A DNA stretch of 64,000 bases from Congregibacter litoralis KT71 (GTDB lineage Bacteria; Pseudomonadota; Gammaproteobacteria; Pseudomonadales; Halieaceae). Below the pieces are notes generated by a model. The model saw nothing but the letters and a program-made list of their open reading frames with translations. It had not been told where the DNA came from and did not search any database. The stretch lies in the NCBI RefSeq assembly GCF_000153125.2, contig NZ_CM002299.1:1487075-1551074 (forward strand). The letters run 5' to 3'. Shown piece by piece: positions 62,061-64,000 of the stretch (position 1 is the stretch's first letter; each line of letters starts with the position of its first letter). A program made the position numbers and the translations under genes.

Positions 62061-63526
62061 GGCCTTGCTTCCGGGGGCGTCGGACGGGGAGCCATGTTCC
62101 CACGCCCGCCCCAGCGGACGGGGTCGCCGGGATAACCAAGGGACTGCCAGTCGAGACGGCCTTTCCCTTCTTCGCCGTGACAATCAATACATTGAAGAGC
62201 CTGTTCCTTCGGGGCCACCATGTGGGTCTGGGGCCAGTACATAGAGGTATCTGTAAATCCGTAGTCGCCGCTGTACGCCAGGCCCGTGTGTTGTGAACCG
62301 CTGCGCAGGGCACGATCCCAGTCGAAATTTTTCCAGAATCCCCGAGGACCGCTGGTTTCCGGTTGGAGGAGATAGCGGTTCAAGCGGTCATAGACTTGGG
62401 AGGCCCGATGCACTTTGAAAGGCCAGATACGCGCCTCCGGGTCCTCGATGCTTCCCAGAGGAGCATTCAGTGCGGTGACCTCGTTGGGATCTATGGGGTC
62501 GCCCAAAATGTAACGACTGGCCTTGCCGTTGAACCACATATAGCTGGGCTTCAGCTGCTGTTCATAGGCAAAGCTGCCCTTGATGCGCAGATATTGATGA
62601 TCATCTTCCTCCCGGGATTCGTCACCGGCGGTAGACCAGTCCCAATGGGTCTTTGTTGCACGACGACGGGCGGTCTCCGGAATATGGCAAGTCTGGCAGG
62701 CCAGGGCGCCTCCATGACTGTTCAGGCGACGTTCCCGGTGAGGAGCACGGTCATGACAATCGGTGCAGTGGATCTGGTTTTCATTGTCCATGGATACGGA
62801 TGTGGAGCGTCCCGCTATCTGGTGATCCCTGGTCCGATGACAATCCGTACATACAAAATCGAAGCGACCCATGTGCACATCAACATTCTCGCTGGGGTAG
62901 AAAAGAGAGGAATCAAGGTCCCCGTGCTTCACTGCATCACCGCCGCCACCATTGAAGTGGCAGCTGCCGCAGTTGTTGCGACCGGGCTTGCCGACGCTCA
63001 TGGCGACCTCCCGCAGATCCACCCCGTCCACGGGAAGCCCGGCGTTGCCCTTTACATAGGTCCCTGAGCCGTCGTGGCACACGAGGCAATCGATGTTTTC
63101 AGTCGCGTCAAAGTCATAGCTGGCATCGGTCCAGCCGTAGCCGGCATGGCAGGCGGTGCAACTGGCCCAGTTGCCCTGGATACCGATACAGAAATTGTTG
63201 ATGACATTGCGCTTACCGCCTGAGACGGGCTCGCTGCGGCCGGCGACGGCAACCGGCGGACGGTCCCAGGTCCAGTGAGAGGAATGACGAAGGTCCTGAT
63301 CGACACCGTCATGGCATTCCAGACAGCGTGCCGTGACTGCCTGGGGAGATGCAAAGCTTTGATCCAGGAGCGCGGTGTGCTCAACGCCCGGCAACCGCCC
63401 GGGCACAGAGTCCCAGGGCGAATCACCGGTGACAGAGGGCGGTGAAAACACCCAGAAAAGGGGTAGCAGTATCACAGCCGCGATACCTGCCCATATCCAA
63501 AGCCAGCGTAGGGAACGGGCACTCAT
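62057..63526 (-). CDS. Octaheme tetrathionate reductase-type cytochrome c
   Basis: A 489-residue periplasmic multiheme cytochrome with an N-terminal signal anchor (MSARSLRWLWIWAGIAAVIL, then LPLFWVF) and eight CxxCH motifs: CLECH, CTACH, CLVCH, CGSCH, CTDCH twice, CQTCH, CIDCH. The count and the FCIGIQGNWASCTACHAGYGW segment fit the octaheme tetrathionate reductase (Otr) family known from Shewanella, which reduces tetrathionate, nitrite and hydroxylamine in vitro. The physiological substrate is uncertain; the YeeE genes point to tetrathionate/thiosulfate. ATG 63526 gives the signal anchor; the longer frame to 63619 is not supported. It is the first gene of the operon. Confidence 0.9.
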   Translation of the reverse strand: MSARSLRWLWIWAGIAAVILLPLFWVFSPPSVTGDSPWDSVPGRLPGVEHTALLDQSFASPQAVTARCLECHDGVDQDLRHSSHWTWDRPPVAVAGRSEPVSGGKRNVINNFCIGIQGNWASCTACHAGYGWTDASYDFDATENIDCLVCHDGSGTYVKGNAGLPVDGVDLREVAMSVGKPGRNNCGSCHFNGGGGDAVKHGDLDSSLFYPSENVDVHMGRFDFVCTDCHRTRDHQIAGRSTSVSMDNENQIHCTDCHDRAPHRERRLNSHGGALACQTCHIPETARRRATKTHWDWSTAGDESREEDDHQYLRIKGSFAYEQQLKPSYMWFNGKASRYILGDPIDPNEVTALNAPLGSIEDPEARIWPFKVHRASQVYDRLNRYLLQPETSGPRGFWKNFDWDRALRSGSQHTGLAYSGDYGFTDTSMYWPQTHMVAPKEQALQCIDCHGEEGKGRLDWQSLGYPGDPVRWGGRGNMAPRPTPPEARP

Positions 63527-63587
63527 GGAATATGCGGTTCTCCAAGGGGTTAAACATACCAAACTAGCATTCGGCCAATGACTTGTA

Positions 63588-63601
63588 TTGATATAGGTCA
63601 G
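63588..63601 (-). promoter_or_regulatory. Possible FNR/ANR-like site upstream of the octaheme gene
   Basis: Minus strand CTGAC-CTAT-ATCAA: one perfect half-site (ATCAA) and a left half close to TTGAC. A weak TAGTTT -10 at 63561-63566 would place the centre near -41. The match is imperfect. Confidence 0.3.
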
Positions 63602-63771
63602 TATTCGGGGCAGTTGCACACTTCTGACAGCGCAAAAGACTCTGCAGCCTGTGCTGCGGGATGATTTCTATGCCTCTTCTGCCGGATTTTGGTGGGAGCG
63701 TGGGTATTTTGCTTTTTGAGATGTTCGATCCGTGGCACTCTAGCTCGTCCTCCAGATCTTTGAGCTTGCCT

Positions 63772-64000
63772 ATGGAAGTTCCCCTGATTGACTGTGACCC
63801 CAGGACCCGCAGCGATGCAGAAGTTGCCCGAGATATTGACAGGGCGCTGCGGGATGTCGGTTTTATGGCTGTGCGCAACCTCGGTGTCACCCCGCAGCGC
63901 ATTGAGGAGGTTTTCGGCACCGCAAGACGTTTCTTTGATGGCGCTGAGGAGGAAAAACGACGCTGTGCCTATGTCGCGGCGCGGGAGAATTTCGGCTATC
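63772..64000 (+). CDS. 2-oxoglutarate/Fe(II) oxygenase, isopenicillin N synthase-like, 5' part
   Basis: An open frame from ATG 63772 to the window end gives 76 residues: EVPLIDCDPRTRSDAEVARD, then DRALRDVGFMAVRNLGV, FGTARRFFDGAEEEKRR and ENFGY. This is the N-terminal region (DIOX_N) of isopenicillin N synthase-like 2-oxoglutarate-dependent dioxygenases, from the first strand to the ENxGY motif. The iron-binding HxD...H lies beyond the window, so the substrate is unknown. An in-frame ATG at 63721 is an alternative start; neither has a strong ribosome site. It is divergent from the octaheme cytochrome gene. Confidence 0.8.
   Translation, partial: MEVPLIDCDPRTRSDAEVARDIDRALRDVGFMAVRNLGVTPQRIEEVFGTARRFFDGAEEEKRRCAYVAARENFGY

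Overview
The window looks like chromosomal DNA of a marine, aerobic, heterotrophic gammaproteobacterium. Two TonB-dependent receptors, a cyanophycin locus, an AcuI-type acrylyl-CoA reductase, glutathione-dependent formaldehyde oxidation and tightly packed operons of moderately high GC all fit the OM60/NOR5 (Halieaceae, Congregibacter-like) group. That placement is inferred from gene content only. I found no rRNA, tRNA or CRISPR array.

Left edge (1-2.2 kb): accessory DNA. It holds an unrecognised partial gene with foreign codon use and a 25-bp operator-like palindrome, a strong bidirectional terminator, and a complete ISL3-family insertion sequence with an 8-bp target duplication and a duplicated left terminal repeat. 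2.3-12.8 kb: metabolic genes, including a YkvI-like transporter, an exported amidohydrolase, glutamate dehydrogenase, a small crotonase/flavin-reductase/Sel1 operon, a patatin-like phospholipase behind a textbook class II FNR/ANR promoter, an exported serine hydrolase and a PhzF protein. A 1123-residue TonB receptor follows (13-16.4 kb).

16.5-27.4 kb: a cyanophycin locus. A divergent promoter with an 8-bp dyad separates a two-domain cyanophycinase, acuI and a YjiH-type membrane protein from cphA, a second Mur-ligase gene without the ATP-grasp domain, and an isoaspartyl-dipeptidase homologue with an altered metal centre. Together these would make the multi-L-arginyl-poly-aspartate nitrogen store and break it down. 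27.5-35.2 kb: RhlE helicase, formaldehyde detoxification (frmA, fghA) and a beta-oxidation operon (thiolase, FadB-like enzyme, SDR).

35.2-57.4 kb: two purine loci flank an aerotolerance-type operon (MoxR, DUF58, DUF4381, BatA, BatB, TPR protein, BatD). The purine genes are a purine permease, a phosphoribosyltransferase, three adenosine/adenine deaminase homologues (one exported), an exported lipoprotein of the NUP family, an exported NUP-nucleoside hydrolase fusion, a PuuE-type allantoinase, an exported DUF985 cupin and a TonB receptor. Three purine transcription units have sigma-54-type -24/-12 elements sharing TGGCAT, two of them with NtrC-like sites upstream. I read this as a nitrogen-controlled system that takes purine nucleosides apart in the periplasm, and it is the most interesting part of the window.

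57.4-63.5 kb: a sulfur redox operon on the minus strand (octaheme tetrathionate-reductase-type cytochrome, a frameshifted heptaheme/cytochrome b protein, two YeeE/YedE thiosulfate-channel proteins, one fused to a Cys-less rhodanese, and a DUF547 protein). The window ends inside a 2-oxoglutarate/Fe(II) oxygenase gene.
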